From Acidobacteriota bacterium (GTDB lineage Bacteria > Acidobacteriota > Blastocatellia > Pyrinomonadales > Pyrinomonadaceae): a DNA stretch of 64,000 nucleotides. Below, one piece after another: positions 9,001 to 16,249 of this stretch. The stretch lies in the NCBI GenBank assembly GCA_019639195.1, contig JAHBSI010000005.1, forward strand, positions 1 through 64,000, read 5' to 3'. Below the pieces are notes generated by a model, which saw only the letters and a list, made by a program, of their open reading frames with translations, was not told the DNA's origin and did no database searches. Positions within the stretch are counted from its first letter, which is position 1; each line of letters begins with the position of its first letter. The translations under genes were made by a program, and so were the position numbers.

Positions 9001-12000
9001 CCAAGGGCTCGCCTGATCCGATGTCAGCGCACCGGATCACAACGAGTGCAACGTACGACTTCAACACTGGCGTAATGAAGACCTCGACCGACGCCAACAG
9101 CCGGACGACTACCGTCGCTTACGATGCAGTCGCACGGCCGACTCTAGTGACGGCTCCGACAGGTGGGAAGAGCACGACAGACTACGACGACGCGAACTGG
9201 CGCCCAACAAGGACAGTTCAGCTTTCGGATAACACTGTCGTCAGCAAAACAAAGACGGAGATGAACGGTCGTGGACAGCCCCGGATATCCGGATACTTCA
9301 TCGATGCAACCAATCAGAACAATACGGCAATCGAATATGACGTGATGGGCCGAAGAAATAAGGTGTCGATGCCGTACGCTTCGAGCGGGAGTGCTGCCTA
9401 TTGGACCGAGTACACTTACGACTATCTTTCAAGGGTGACCGAAGTAGAGGCTCCGGATGGCAGTACATCGAAGACCTTTTACAACGAAGATCCGGGTACA
9501 GTTGCTCGACCCGACTCGGCCAATCCCGCGTCTACGCATAAAGGCCAAACCGTGAAATCGCAGGATGCATGGGGACGCGAGCGGTGGGCACGAACGGATG
9601 CGTTCGGGCGCCTTGTCGAGGTCGTAGAGCCGAACCCAACGGGCAACGGTACGGTCGCCGCTACAGGCAGCCTGATGACGAGTTACAGTTACGCTGAGTC
9701 CGACTTGCTTGTGCTTATCACCCAGGGCAGCCAAACACGATCGTTCAAATACGATTCGGTTGGAAGATTGACGCACCAGAAACTTGCTGAACAGACCGCA
9801 ACGATCAACGACGCGGGCGTATACGTAGGCTCAGGCGGGACAGGTGCGGCCTGGAGCGATGCGTTTGAATACGACACGCGCTCGAATCTAACAAAACGAA
9901 CCGATGCCCGTGGTGTGATCACCGAGTTCTCGTATCAGATCAGCAGTGCGGCGGACCCGCTCAACCGGCTACACGGGATCACGTATAATACCTCCGGAGC
10001 GGACACGACCTACACGATAAACGCGGCTCCGGCGGTCAGCCTGGAATATATGACCTCCGGCGACAAGATGCGTGTCAAAAAGGTGATCACGAGCGGTGTC
10101 GCGACCGAAGAGAATACCTACGACGCGGATGGCCGGGTTACCGACTACACGCTTACTTTCGATGGCCGGACGAGCTATCCGATGGTGACGAGCTACGTCT
10201 ACGATTCTGCCTCGCGCGCGACCGAGATTCGTTATCCAAAGCAATACGGCATGACCGACGAGCCGCGTAAACTGATCGAGCCGACTTACGACTACACTTC
10301 GCGGTTATCCACGCTAAGGGTGAACAGCGTCGTGCAGTTAGGAAGCATCATCTATAACCCGAGAAGCCAGGCTACCAGCATGAGGGTCGGAGAGCCGAAC
10401 AGCGGAGCGTACCACGAGTTCTATACGTATGAGGCACAAACCGGATTGCTCACGGATCAAAGTGTGAATACCTTTGACGGTGAAAGTTGGACCTCGCTAA
10501 TGTGGCTCAGCTACGAATACAACCGCGGCAGCAGTAACGGTACGCTGAACGGCAAGACGGGCCAGTTGACCCGGACCATCGATAACCATGATCGCAACAG
10601 GGACCGGGTCTATGAGAACGATGCTTTAGGCCGGCTGATCAAGGCAAAGGGCGGAGCGGCGACGGGCGTCAGCGGACCGACCGCGAACTGGACGCAGGAC
10701 TACTCTTACGATCGTTACGGCAACAAGACCGGCACGAGCGTAAGCGGGATAACAGCGGACAGCAACAACGTCCCGCTCGACGGACTTGCATCGGTTTCCT
10801 ATGACGATGCATCTAATCGGATTGACGACACTGACTGGCAATACGACCTAAGCGGAAATCTGATCCGCGGAAAGAACGAATCGGGGGTATGGCAGCGATT
10901 TGAATATGATGCCGCCGGCAAACTGGTGAAGATCAAGGACGACTCAAACAACGTTCTTGAGACTTACACCTACGGTGCGGCGAGGAGCCGGCTGAAGAGC
11001 GAGACATCGACTCAGCGAATCTATTATGCTTGGGACGGAAACAGCCCGATCGTCGAATATTCGGAGCCAACGGCTTCATCGACGCCCGCATACTCCAAGT
11101 CATATGTGTACGCCAGCTCACGGCTTCTCTCGACAGCGACAAGAAGCTCGGCTACGAGCGAGACAATCCTATTCCATCATCCGGACAGGCTCGGTACGAA
11201 ACTCATGATCAACCCGAGCACTCAAGCAATTGATCGGCAATCGACGCTTCCATTCGGCACCGCCCTCAACGCCGAGAGTACGGCATACTCGAACAAGGCC
11301 TTTACAAGCTATGACCGCAGTTCGAGTACAGGACTGGACTACGCAGTCAATCGCACCTACTCGAAAGGCCAAGGCAGATTCACACAGGTTGACCCAATCG
11401 GCGTTTCCTCGACTTCAATGTTGGTCCCGCAGTCGCATAACCTGTACGCCTATGTCCTCAACAATCCTGTCGATTTCGCAGATCCAAGCGGACTCTGCGT
11501 TTTCAAGATTAATATCAGGGTCAATCCAGATATTCGACAGGGTTTGTTCGGTAATCAAAACGTGATCAACGCTGCTCAAGCAGAAATTACTAGAATCGTT
11601 ACTGCTGCGGGTCATTCAGTAACGTTTGATGTGAACGCACGCGCGGACAGGTCATATACGATTAATGTTGTGGGCGGAACTTCATCGTCGAATGCACTCG
11701 GTTCAACATTGGGCATCGGAAAATATAACGGTTATGGTTGGGTCTTCGGCGGGGAACTCAGCGCGCTTTCTAATGGGGTCTTAGGCCTGAACGACGAGAG
11801 GCGCGGGCTTGCTGTTGGCAGGGTTATAGCACACGAAATGATCACGCACCAACTTCTTGCTCGAGACAACTCGACCGGACGCAACGGACACACGGGTAGC
11901 GGTGTAACCCGAGCTGGCTTTGGTCGTGAGGTGTTCGATCCTCGAAGCAATAGATTCAACGTCCCGCAAGATCTGATCAAATTCCTAGACGCCCTTTGTC

Positions 12001-12206
12001 TTCCTACAGACCCTCTTTCGCCGCCGCCTTCGACGGTTGCGGGAGGTGGCGGAGGTGATCCTGGCGGCGGAGGAGGCATCCCTTGGCGAGGCGGGTATCC
12101 GTCGTGGTACCGCTCCATGTGGGACTTTGTGAATTGGGTGAACAGCATACCGCTTTGGAGCGACGAGCCGGTTGTCGGTGAGGAGGGAGATGATGAAACT
12201 GCGTAA
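6099..12206 (+). CDS. Large secreted RHS/YD-repeat protein with a variable C-terminal domain
   Basis: The 2035-residue product starts at ATG 6099, with AAGAAGAGG upstream. It has a basic N-terminus and hydrophobic signal segment (about residues 30-60), an Ig/PKD-like beta domain (about 95-180), a charged linker, and then a long YD-repeat shell from about residue 330. The RHS-associated core ends with LYAYVLNNPVDFADPSGL at about 1780-1799. After this boundary comes a distinct 236-residue tip with GRVIAHEMITHQLL (H1912, E1913, H1917) and a later GHTG, suggesting a metal-binding hydrolase. Its end is Gly/Pro rich. In RHS systems such tips are often toxins delivered to neighbours. The gene overlaps the next one at 12193. 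Confidence 0.9.
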   Translation: MTTRKSNSMIKAITSLKNYRSVRPGAWLRVAKAKVISATLIFSLLTLSTPGAPKWTLVMAQETATDIRHAYLSTSFAAPEWANSVLAFFIGDRKALKITSIEIQPADATVMQGEMINFAAIARSAEGNVPAVQYLWTFFREGDTERGTRSFLNGGFNASRPGRYVITATGNGLQGQTTVTVYPNEGYWLQKKLQQPESERSGRDRQFIQRLAEQGLLTSRTIFPRDRYSAESEQQRGLVDEQRRDAVREKQDEARQRNPDPVRQSIRDTDTDKNSEGDVAQASPRKGGPRIDEETSVEHPPAAPAVTAMRLMDQLGWDNSNWYEAESPGNQVGNTPGSAPDGGASNGNFRLSSPVLSLGGRGLDINLALTYNSRLWSKSGTTMKYDADDGFPAPGWSIGFGKMIYAGSNGGCMLIGPDGTRRSKGGTNNVTGSGTYYSNYFVGYTTDGSFTDYNCYYSNSTYGSFLNGSARLSNGTTILYSSPTADRKQVFPTKIVDSQGNYITITYVNNAGPKINTITDTLGRTITFNYDGTSSRITSITGPGYNGTTRTFVQIAYSQKTLSYAFASGYTASTPSNSPYLIESIYYPDTDTGYWFGDTDSYSSYGMIAKVQSRRDWLGTSGTQGTVTREEVYNFPMTADNTLTDSPGYTSHSETWDRMDTSAAVTTYDVTTATGTEVIEVTRPDGSKSKQTSVANSSSWDDGLYFQNEILSPSDDVLSKTKIYLAQGSYGSSRPTKIETTDELEQMTKVEFTYGTNYNQVTAQKEFDYGGNLYRETRYTYENNAAYINRHVFSLVKKVEQYDASDNRLSLTEYEYDNNAVVNGTSNHGLVGVTGVVQHEFTSDPYTNETVPVQGACLYWEPQYSDPQCEWEGQEVWVWQTGGYYANCQCYDYEYDYVSAYDDTSIFRGNITKVTTYADADSSPSGAVSYDFTYDITGNQRTATTNCCQEMSFSYSTTTQFSQPDSVTKGSPDPMSAHRITTSATYDFNTGVMKTSTDANSRTTTVAYDAVARPTLVTAPTGGKSTTDYDDANWRPTRTVQLSDNTVVSKTKTEMNGRGQPRISGYFIDATNQNNTAIEYDVMGRRNKVSMPYASSGSAAYWTEYTYDYLSRVTEVEAPDGSTSKTFYNEDPGTVARPDSANPASTHKGQTVKSQDAWGRERWARTDAFGRLVEVVEPNPTGNGTVAATGSLMTSYSYAESDLLVLITQGSQTRSFKYDSVGRLTHQKLAEQTATINDAGVYVGSGGTGAAWSDAFEYDTRSNLTKRTDARGVITEFSYQISSAADPLNRLHGITYNTSGADTTYTINAAPAVSLEYMTSGDKMRVKKVITSGVATEENTYDADGRVTDYTLTFDGRTSYPMVTSYVYDSASRATEIRYPKQYGMTDEPRKLIEPTYDYTSRLSTLRVNSVVQLGSIIYNPRSQATSMRVGEPNSGAYHEFYTYEAQTGLLTDQSVNTFDGESWTSLMWLSYEYNRGSSNGTLNGKTGQLTRTIDNHDRNRDRVYENDALGRLIKAKGGAATGVSGPTANWTQDYSYDRYGNKTGTSVSGITADSNNVPLDGLASVSYDDASNRIDDTDWQYDLSGNLIRGKNESGVWQRFEYDAAGKLVKIKDDSNNVLETYTYGAARSRLKSETSTQRIYYAWDGNSPIVEYSEPTASSTPAYSKSYVYASSRLLSTATRSSATSETILFHHPDRLGTKLMINPSTQAIDRQSTLPFGTALNAESTAYSNKAFTSYDRSSSTGLDYAVNRTYSKGQGRFTQVDPIGVSSTSMLVPQSHNLYAYVLNNPVDFADPSGLCVFKINIRVNPDIRQGLFGNQNVINAAQAEITRIVTAAGHSVTFDVNARADRSYTINVVGGTSSSNALGSTLGIGKYNGYGWVFGGELSALSNGVLGLNDERRGLAVGRVIAHEMITHQLLARDNSTGRNGHTGSGVTRAGFGREVFDPRSNRFNVPQDLIKFLDALCLPTDPLSPPPSTVAGGGGGDPGGGGGIPWRGGYPSWYRSMWDFVNWVNSIPLWSDEPVVGEEGDDETA

Positions 12207-12984
12207 TCCGTTAAAAATGCTTGATCGGTGGCAAGTGATTTGGTTTTTTACGGTCGCATTGTGGGCACTGTCGTCGAATCATGTTTTGTATGCGCAAAGC
12301 GGCCGGACCACCTTGACCGGGATTGTAAGAGACTTTGAAGGAGCATCAGTACCGGGTGCCGATATTTCACTCAGTTTGAATGGATCCGGCGGAGAGGTTC
12401 TGGTAAGTCGAACGCGATCCACGGATTCAGGATCATTTAAGTTTAATAAATTGGCACCGGGACGATATGCCGTTCGTGTAGAGCACCACCTTACCGGCCT
12501 AAAGGGGGGCGGTACGATACAGCTTGGAAGTAAGGGATCGGCGAGAATGAACATCACTCTAGGCGAAGGATGTACGGACAACGTTGACTTAAGTTACAAG
12601 ATGACGACAGCGGACGAAACGACAATTCTTTCATCGGCCCTAGAAAGGACATTCCGCTGGCTCAAAATCGATAGTGATGTTGGATCTCAAGTTGTTGTAT
12701 CTAATGAAAGCGTTGAAGCTTTTCTGCCGGAAAAAGTGGCGACCTATCGATTGATTCAACTCGATGCAAGTTCTCTTAAAAAGAGAGCAGATGTTACTGG
12801 GCCGTTTCGTTTTCTTACGGTTCGAGAGTTAAGGGCCAAAGGGGACTGTGCTGTCGCTTCCCTTGATTATTCCTGGGAAACAGGGAAGGATGCGGAAGTG
12901 AGGGGCGGAAGCGGAATCAAGTTAGAATATCGGCGACTTCAAGATAAGTGGATCGGTAAACTCCTGTACGATTGGGTCTCGTGA
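12193..12984 (+). CDS. Secreted protein with carboxypeptidase-regulatory-like (CnaB-type) domain
   Basis: The start ATG 12193 has AGGAGG six bases upstream and overlaps the end of the RHS gene by 14 bases, so the two are translationally coupled. The protein (263 residues) begins with a signal peptide ending near YAQSG. A carboxypeptidase-regulatory-like beta sandwich follows (TLTGIVRDFEGASVPGADIS, about residues 35-115). The C-terminal half is mixed alpha/beta and ends with GSGIKLEYRRLQDKWIGKLL, like the last strands of NTF2/SnoaL-like folds. Tight coupling to an RHS gene makes it a candidate accessory or immunity protein; that is inference only. Confidence 0.75.
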   Translation: MKLRNPLKMLDRWQVIWFFTVALWALSSNHVLYAQSGRTTLTGIVRDFEGASVPGADISLSLNGSGGEVLVSRTRSTDSGSFKFNKLAPGRYAVRVEHHLTGLKGGGTIQLGSKGSARMNITLGEGCTDNVDLSYKMTTADETTILSSALERTFRWLKIDSDVGSQVVVSNESVEAFLPEKVATYRLIQLDASSLKKRADVTGPFRFLTVRELRAKGDCAVASLDYSWETGKDAEVRGGSGIKLEYRRLQDKWIGKLLYDWVS

Positions 12985-13298
12985 TTTCCCGTGATTCTAA
13001 ATTAGGTTGTCGTCTTAACCGGCGTATATTTCTGACCTCATTAGCCGCAACAAATGAGCAACGTTTCCTTGCCGCTGGGCGCTTTTCCTCCGGGCGATAA
13101 CTCTCGCCCCGGATATTGACTACGGTGCCCCGGTTAGGCAGCCGAATCGATTGCCAGACCGGCCATTACCCGTCTCCGGCGAACACCTCGCCCCATGCCC
13201 GTCGTATTTCCTCTTCTTCTGGTTGCGCCTCGCTGATGCCCGTCTTTCCGTAATCGGATTGGGATATGCACGCTTTCTTCTTCAAAGCTTTGCCAAAG
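12985..13298. other. Intergenic segment without recognisable gene
   Basis: No open frame here shows a family signature. On the minus strand a frame continues past the stop of the CHAT fragment, in another register, and may be decayed coding sequence of the same gene. Confidence 0.4.
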
Positions 13299-13598
13299 CT
13301 ACCTATAATCCCCGAGCAAAGAGGATGCGGCCCGGAAATAAGGCTCATAACCATGGAAAGTTTTGTTCTTAATTAAAACGATCGCGGCAGCCTGCAAAGT
13401 TTTCGCACTATGCTTACCTCCGCGATAGTGACGATAGAACTCTTGTGTAAAAAGCTGAGTTGAGAGATCATCCCACTGTGCTGACACGACCGACGAACTT
13501 ACCGATCCTAACAGTGCCCACGCTATACTCACAAGTCCCTCACCATTGAGTACGTTATTCGTCTCGCAGGAGGCGAGAAAATCAAGTCTCTGCATCAC
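13299..13598 (-). pseudogene. CHAT-domain (caspase-like) protease, C-terminal fragment
   Basis: About 100 residues match the end of CHAT proteases: RLDFLASCETNN with the catalytic Cys, a GEGLVSIAWALLGSVSSSVV segment (in intact proteins G-xxxLxxAFLxAGAxxVV), the QEFYRHYRGGKHSAKTLQAA helix and the closing PYFRAASSLLGD. The N-terminal half with the catalytic His is missing: upstream of the Cys strand, at about 13600, the sequence becomes recombinase DNA in the opposite orientation. It is therefore a truncated relic left by the insertion or rearrangement. CHAT proteins often belong to defence or programmed-death systems, but no partner is left here. Confidence 0.75.
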
Positions 13599-13601
13599 AA
13601 A

Positions 13602-13942
13602 GCTATGCGAACTCGCAAAACGGATCAGCGTTGTGCAAGCCAGTGGTTCCGCCACGCGCCCGCGACGTTGTGGGCGCGTGGGCGACAAAAACCTGGCGAT
13701 GACGATGCGTTACGCTGCCGTGATGCCGACTTTGTTTTAGCAGGAATTTGACACACCTTTTGCGCTGAGAGATGAGGAAGACAGTTTGGGCGCAGAACAT
13801 TTGTTTGCTATCCCCCGGAATAGGAAGGGTATCGAGAGTTGACCACAGCATTCCGTGTATGGACAGCAACATTGAGTATTTGAACGAAAACAAAAGCGGT
13901 GGGAAGAAGATGAATAAAGAAGTTCGTGTGGAGACGCGATGA
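13602..13942 (+). pseudogene. Second, degraded tyrosine-recombinase C-terminus
   Basis: The sequence aligns with 4745-5346. KLCELAK is in one frame, then TDQRCASQWFRHAPATLW in another (box II with the first His replaced by Gln), a deletion of about 20 residues, GDKNLAMTMRYAAVM with the Tyr region, and an in-frame TAG at 13738-13740. The 3' end again reads GKKMN-EVR, as in the first copy. Several frameshifts and lost catalytic residues make it non-functional. Its TGA overlaps the ATG of the activase gene (ATGA), so the intact ancestor was an operon of recombinase and activase. Confidence 0.8.
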
Positions 13943-14625
13943 GTGAACTGACAATGCTGATCGATACGACAAACGGGGTCATGCTCCTCGAAAACTCGCA
14001 TCTGTCTGCCGATGTGCTGGATAAAGTTACGGCTATTGCAGGCGAAGGTAAGGAATGTGGCTGTGCTCGTCCGATCGAAGTCATTCCGGTGCCGATCACA
14101 CGCGAAAGTCACGCATCCGGAGCTCGAGTTCGGATCGCCGGCTACTATCACGACTCGCTTGTCGAAGGGCCTGGCCGTCGCAGTTCCGTGCTCTTTCAGT
14201 TCTGTCCGCTGTCCTGTAGGGGATGTTGGGTGCCGCATCTACACAGCCCCGATGGTGGAGAACTGGTCTCCGTCAAGACTCTCGCTGAAAAGTTACTCGA
14301 TTCGTCCTTCGAGCGTGACGGGGTCAGCATTCTCGGAGGCGAACCCTTTGCTCAACCTGAAAGCCTATTGGCACTAGTCAAGGAGCTTCGCCGACGCGGC
14401 TGCAAGCATATCCTCTGTTACAGTGGCTATACGTTCGAAACGCTTGTGCAGCAAGCGAAAAAGCTGCAGGCAATAGGCGAGGTTGTCGCTGATATCGATA
14501 TGCTGATCGATGGTCCTTACGTTGAAACAATGACAGACAGAGCAGGAGCCTGGACGGGAAGCGGCAATCAAAGAGTGATCGATCTTTGCGAGACTCGTCG
14601 AACAGGCCGATTAGTTCTATACTGA
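13939..14625 (+). CDS. NrdG-type radical SAM activase carried by the element
   Basis: The product has 228 residues. A variable N-terminal region (1-60) is followed by the core: YYHDSLVEGPGRRSS, the canonical CPLSCRGC cluster motif (C89, C93, C96), LGGEPFAQPE (the GGE SAM-binding strand) and LIDGPYVE near the end. This is the organisation of the 4Fe-4S single-cluster/activating-enzyme family related to NrdG and PflA. The reaction would be reductive SAM cleavage to make a 5'-deoxyadenosyl radical; the substrate protein is unknown. No anaerobic ribonucleotide reductase is nearby. It is the intact homolog of the gene the element disrupts and is coupled to the recombinase relic upstream. Confidence 0.85.
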   Translation: MSELTMLIDTTNGVMLLENSHLSADVLDKVTAIAGEGKECGCARPIEVIPVPITRESHASGARVRIAGYYHDSLVEGPGRRSSVLFQFCPLSCRGCWVPHLHSPDGGELVSVKTLAEKLLDSSFERDGVSILGGEPFAQPESLLALVKELRRRGCKHILCYSGYTFETLVQQAKKLQAIGEVVADIDMLIDGPYVETMTDRAGAWTGSGNQRVIDLCETRRTGRLVLY

Positions 14626-14629
14626 AAGC

Positions 14630-14676
14630 CGCGTTTGGAGTAAGCCTCGCCTTCGGCTCGGCCTGCTCCAAACGCG
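14630..14676. other. Inverted repeat after the activase gene
   Basis: CGCGTTTGGAG (14630-14640) pairs perfectly with CTCCAAACGCG (14666-14676) around a GC-rich 25-base loop. It starts just after the stop codon and lies 37 bases before the element's right end. There is no T-run, so it is either a factor-dependent terminator-like hairpin or part of the element's end structure. Confidence 0.45.
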
Positions 14677-14712
14677 AGAATATCTGGCGAAATTTCCCCT
14701 TTCCTTTGTCAC

Positions 14713-14723
14713 ACTGTAGATAA
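14713..14723 (-). repeat. Right terminal inverted repeat of the element
   Basis: ACTGTAGATAA is the exact reverse complement of 1283-1293. Five bases later (14729) the host activase frame resumes with the codon for the third motif cysteine. Confidence 0.8.
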
Positions 14724-14728
14724 CTGCT

Positions 14729-15097
14729 TGTTTCATACCTGAAACACATAAGCGAGAAAATGGAAAGCTTGTGTCGATCTCATCAATCGTTGATGAAGTC
14801 GTTATGGAACGTGAACGGCACGATGGGGTAACGATCCTCGGGGGCGAGCCATTCGATCAGCCGGAGTCTGTTGCCGAGCTTGTATCAAGACTGAAGAACC
14901 ATGGTCTTCACGTCACGGTCTATTCTGGATTCACGATCGAGCAGCTAATTGAGCGACGGCTACCGAGCATCGACTACCTCCTTACCCACATCGATTTGCT
15001 TATCGATGGTCCGTATATGGTCAGCCTGCGGGAAGGGGCAGGTGAGTATCGCGGGTCGCGAAATCAGAAAATTATCGGTAATGCTACGATAAGATAG
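14729..15097 (+). pseudogene. NrdG-type radical SAM activase, C-terminal half of the split gene
   Basis: The frame reads CFIPETHKRENGKLVS, then TILGGEPFDQPE (the GGE motif), a YSGFTIEQL helix, LLIDGPYM and a closing GSRNQKII segment. These line up in order with the intact copy at 13939, starting at its third cluster cysteine. It has no ribosome site of its own in the usual place; a GTG at 14771 could start a product, but that product would lack the whole cluster motif. It completes the 970-1281 fragment in frame. The stop TAG is followed immediately by the ATG of the next gene, showing that it belonged to that operon before the insertion. Confidence 0.85.
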
Positions 15098-16249
15098 ATG
15101 GGACGACCGGCCACACGATCAGGCTTTATTTGTTACCACTGCGGCAGCGGTGAAACCTGCAAGGCCGGGTTCGGTAAACACCGTAAGCGACGATTCTATT
15201 GTCGAGCCTGCCGGCGTTGGTTTCTCGAGAATCCCGAGATTAAAACCGGTAAAAAGAAGAGCCGCAAGACGGGGGACCTCCCTTCAAAGCAGTATCTGAT
15301 CGCCGAACTGAAAGAAGTTGCTGAAGAGTTAGGCAGGGCACCCACAACTTACGATTGGCCCATCCTGAGGGAAGAGGAACGGGTTTACCCCCTGTATGTG
15401 TACTACGCGGTGTTCGGTAGTTTCCTTACAGCCGTGAAGCGGGCAAAGCTGAAACCGAAGTATAAACAGGAATTCGACTCGTCCGATCGCGAACGACTTC
15501 TCCGAGAACTTCGCGAACTTCGCCGGAAGTTGGGTCGGCCGCTCTTTGATGAAGATGTTGATGCTGCCCGACGGAGGGGAGAGGTTTCATCGCCTTATCA
15601 CTTTGTGCGCGCATTCGGATCGGTTCCCGTCGCGATCGAAGCGGCCGGTGCCTCCAAAAAGAACTGCGGCCGTGAGGAATTGATCGCGATCCTAAAAACA
15701 CTGGACGCGACGCTCGATCGTCCGATACAGGCCGCGGATCTACAGCGGTTGTACGACGAAGGGAAAGGTCCGTCGGTGAAAACGTTTCTAAAGGAGTTCG
15801 GCACACTTTCCAAAGCCCGACGAGCGGCTCGCACAATGGCGACCTACCGCAAAGCGAAGACGCGGACGAAATATTGGCAAAAATACACTAAAGAAGAACT
15901 GATCGCACAGCTCAAGGCTCTGGCGAATAAGCTCGGCAGAAAGCCGACCGACAGGGACATCAATGCCGCAAGCAAGCTGGGCGTGTGTGCATCCTCGAGT
16001 TCCTTCGCGAGCATGTTCGGAAGCTTGCCTGCAGCTTATCGCGCCGCAGGTTACACGCGGGCGAAACCTCGTTCGTACAAGGATGAGGAGATCGTGTCGG
16101 CCCTCCGCAAACTTTCGGAAAAGGTTGGCCGGATGCCGACATTTCATGAAATTCGACGCGCAAGCATTCGGGGCGAATGTCCGAGTCCGGGAACCATCGT
16201 TCGACGAATCGGAAGGCTGACAGATCTCAAACCACAGTTTGAACAATGA
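15098..16249 (+). CDS. Zinc ribbon plus five homing-endonuclease-associated repeats, function unknown
   Basis: This 383-residue protein starts directly after the activase stop. Residues 12-38 form a zinc ribbon (C12, C15, C35, C38) like those at the head of IS1-type transposase proteins. Five repeats of about 58 residues follow, near 64-122, 126-184, 188-245, 262-320 and 323-383. Each has the pattern L-x-LxxLxxxLGRxPTxxD, a short loop, then FGSxxxAxxxAG. This is the HNH/homing-endonuclease-associated repeat, normally a DNA-binding module next to a nuclease. No nuclease domain is present. A sequence-reading nucleic-acid-binding role is the best guess. Its place at the end of the AAA/DUF1257/DUF2997/activase operon suggests a shared pathway. 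Confidence 0.7.
   Translation: MGRPATRSGFICYHCGSGETCKAGFGKHRKRRFYCRACRRWFLENPEIKTGKKKSRKTGDLPSKQYLIAELKEVAEELGRAPTTYDWPILREEERVYPLYVYYAVFGSFLTAVKRAKLKPKYKQEFDSSDRERLLRELRELRRKLGRPLFDEDVDAARRRGEVSSPYHFVRAFGSVPVAIEAAGASKKNCGREELIAILKTLDATLDRPIQAADLQRLYDEGKGPSVKTFLKEFGTLSKARRAARTMATYRKAKTRTKYWQKYTKEELIAQLKALANKLGRKPTDRDINAASKLGVCASSSSFASMFGSLPAAYRAAGYTRAKPRSYKDEEIVSALRKLSEKVGRMPTFHEIRRASIRGECPSPGTIVRRIGRLTDLKPQFEQ

Larger units (their letters stand above)
1282..14723. mobile_element. 13.4-kb mosaic element bounded by 11-bp inverted repeats, inserted in the activase gene
   Basis: The element lies exactly between the two halves of the activase gene. Its ends are perfect inverted repeats, TTATCTACAGT at 1283-1293 and ACTGTAGATAA at 14713-14723. 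A tyrosine-recombinase N-terminal fragment starts 29 bases inside the left end, reading inward. A degraded recombinase C-terminus, followed by an activase homolog, lies just inside the right end. No target duplication is visible: the right side has about five extra bases (14724-14728) before homology resumes, as expected for coupling sequences of tyrosine-recombinase transposons. Cargo: SDR and outer-membrane protein, RHS protein, secreted protein, CHAT fragment. All recombinase pieces are broken, so the element is probably immobile now. Confidence 0.75.

Noticed and set aside
11832..11849. A canonical HExxH zincin motif in the RHS tip
   Set aside because: The spacing is HExxxH, one residue too long, so a standard zincin cannot be claimed.
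1282..14723. A recombinase-in-trio (RIT) element
   Set aside because: Three recombinase pieces exist, but they are fragments of at least two genes separated by unrelated cargo, not three adjacent complete recombinases.
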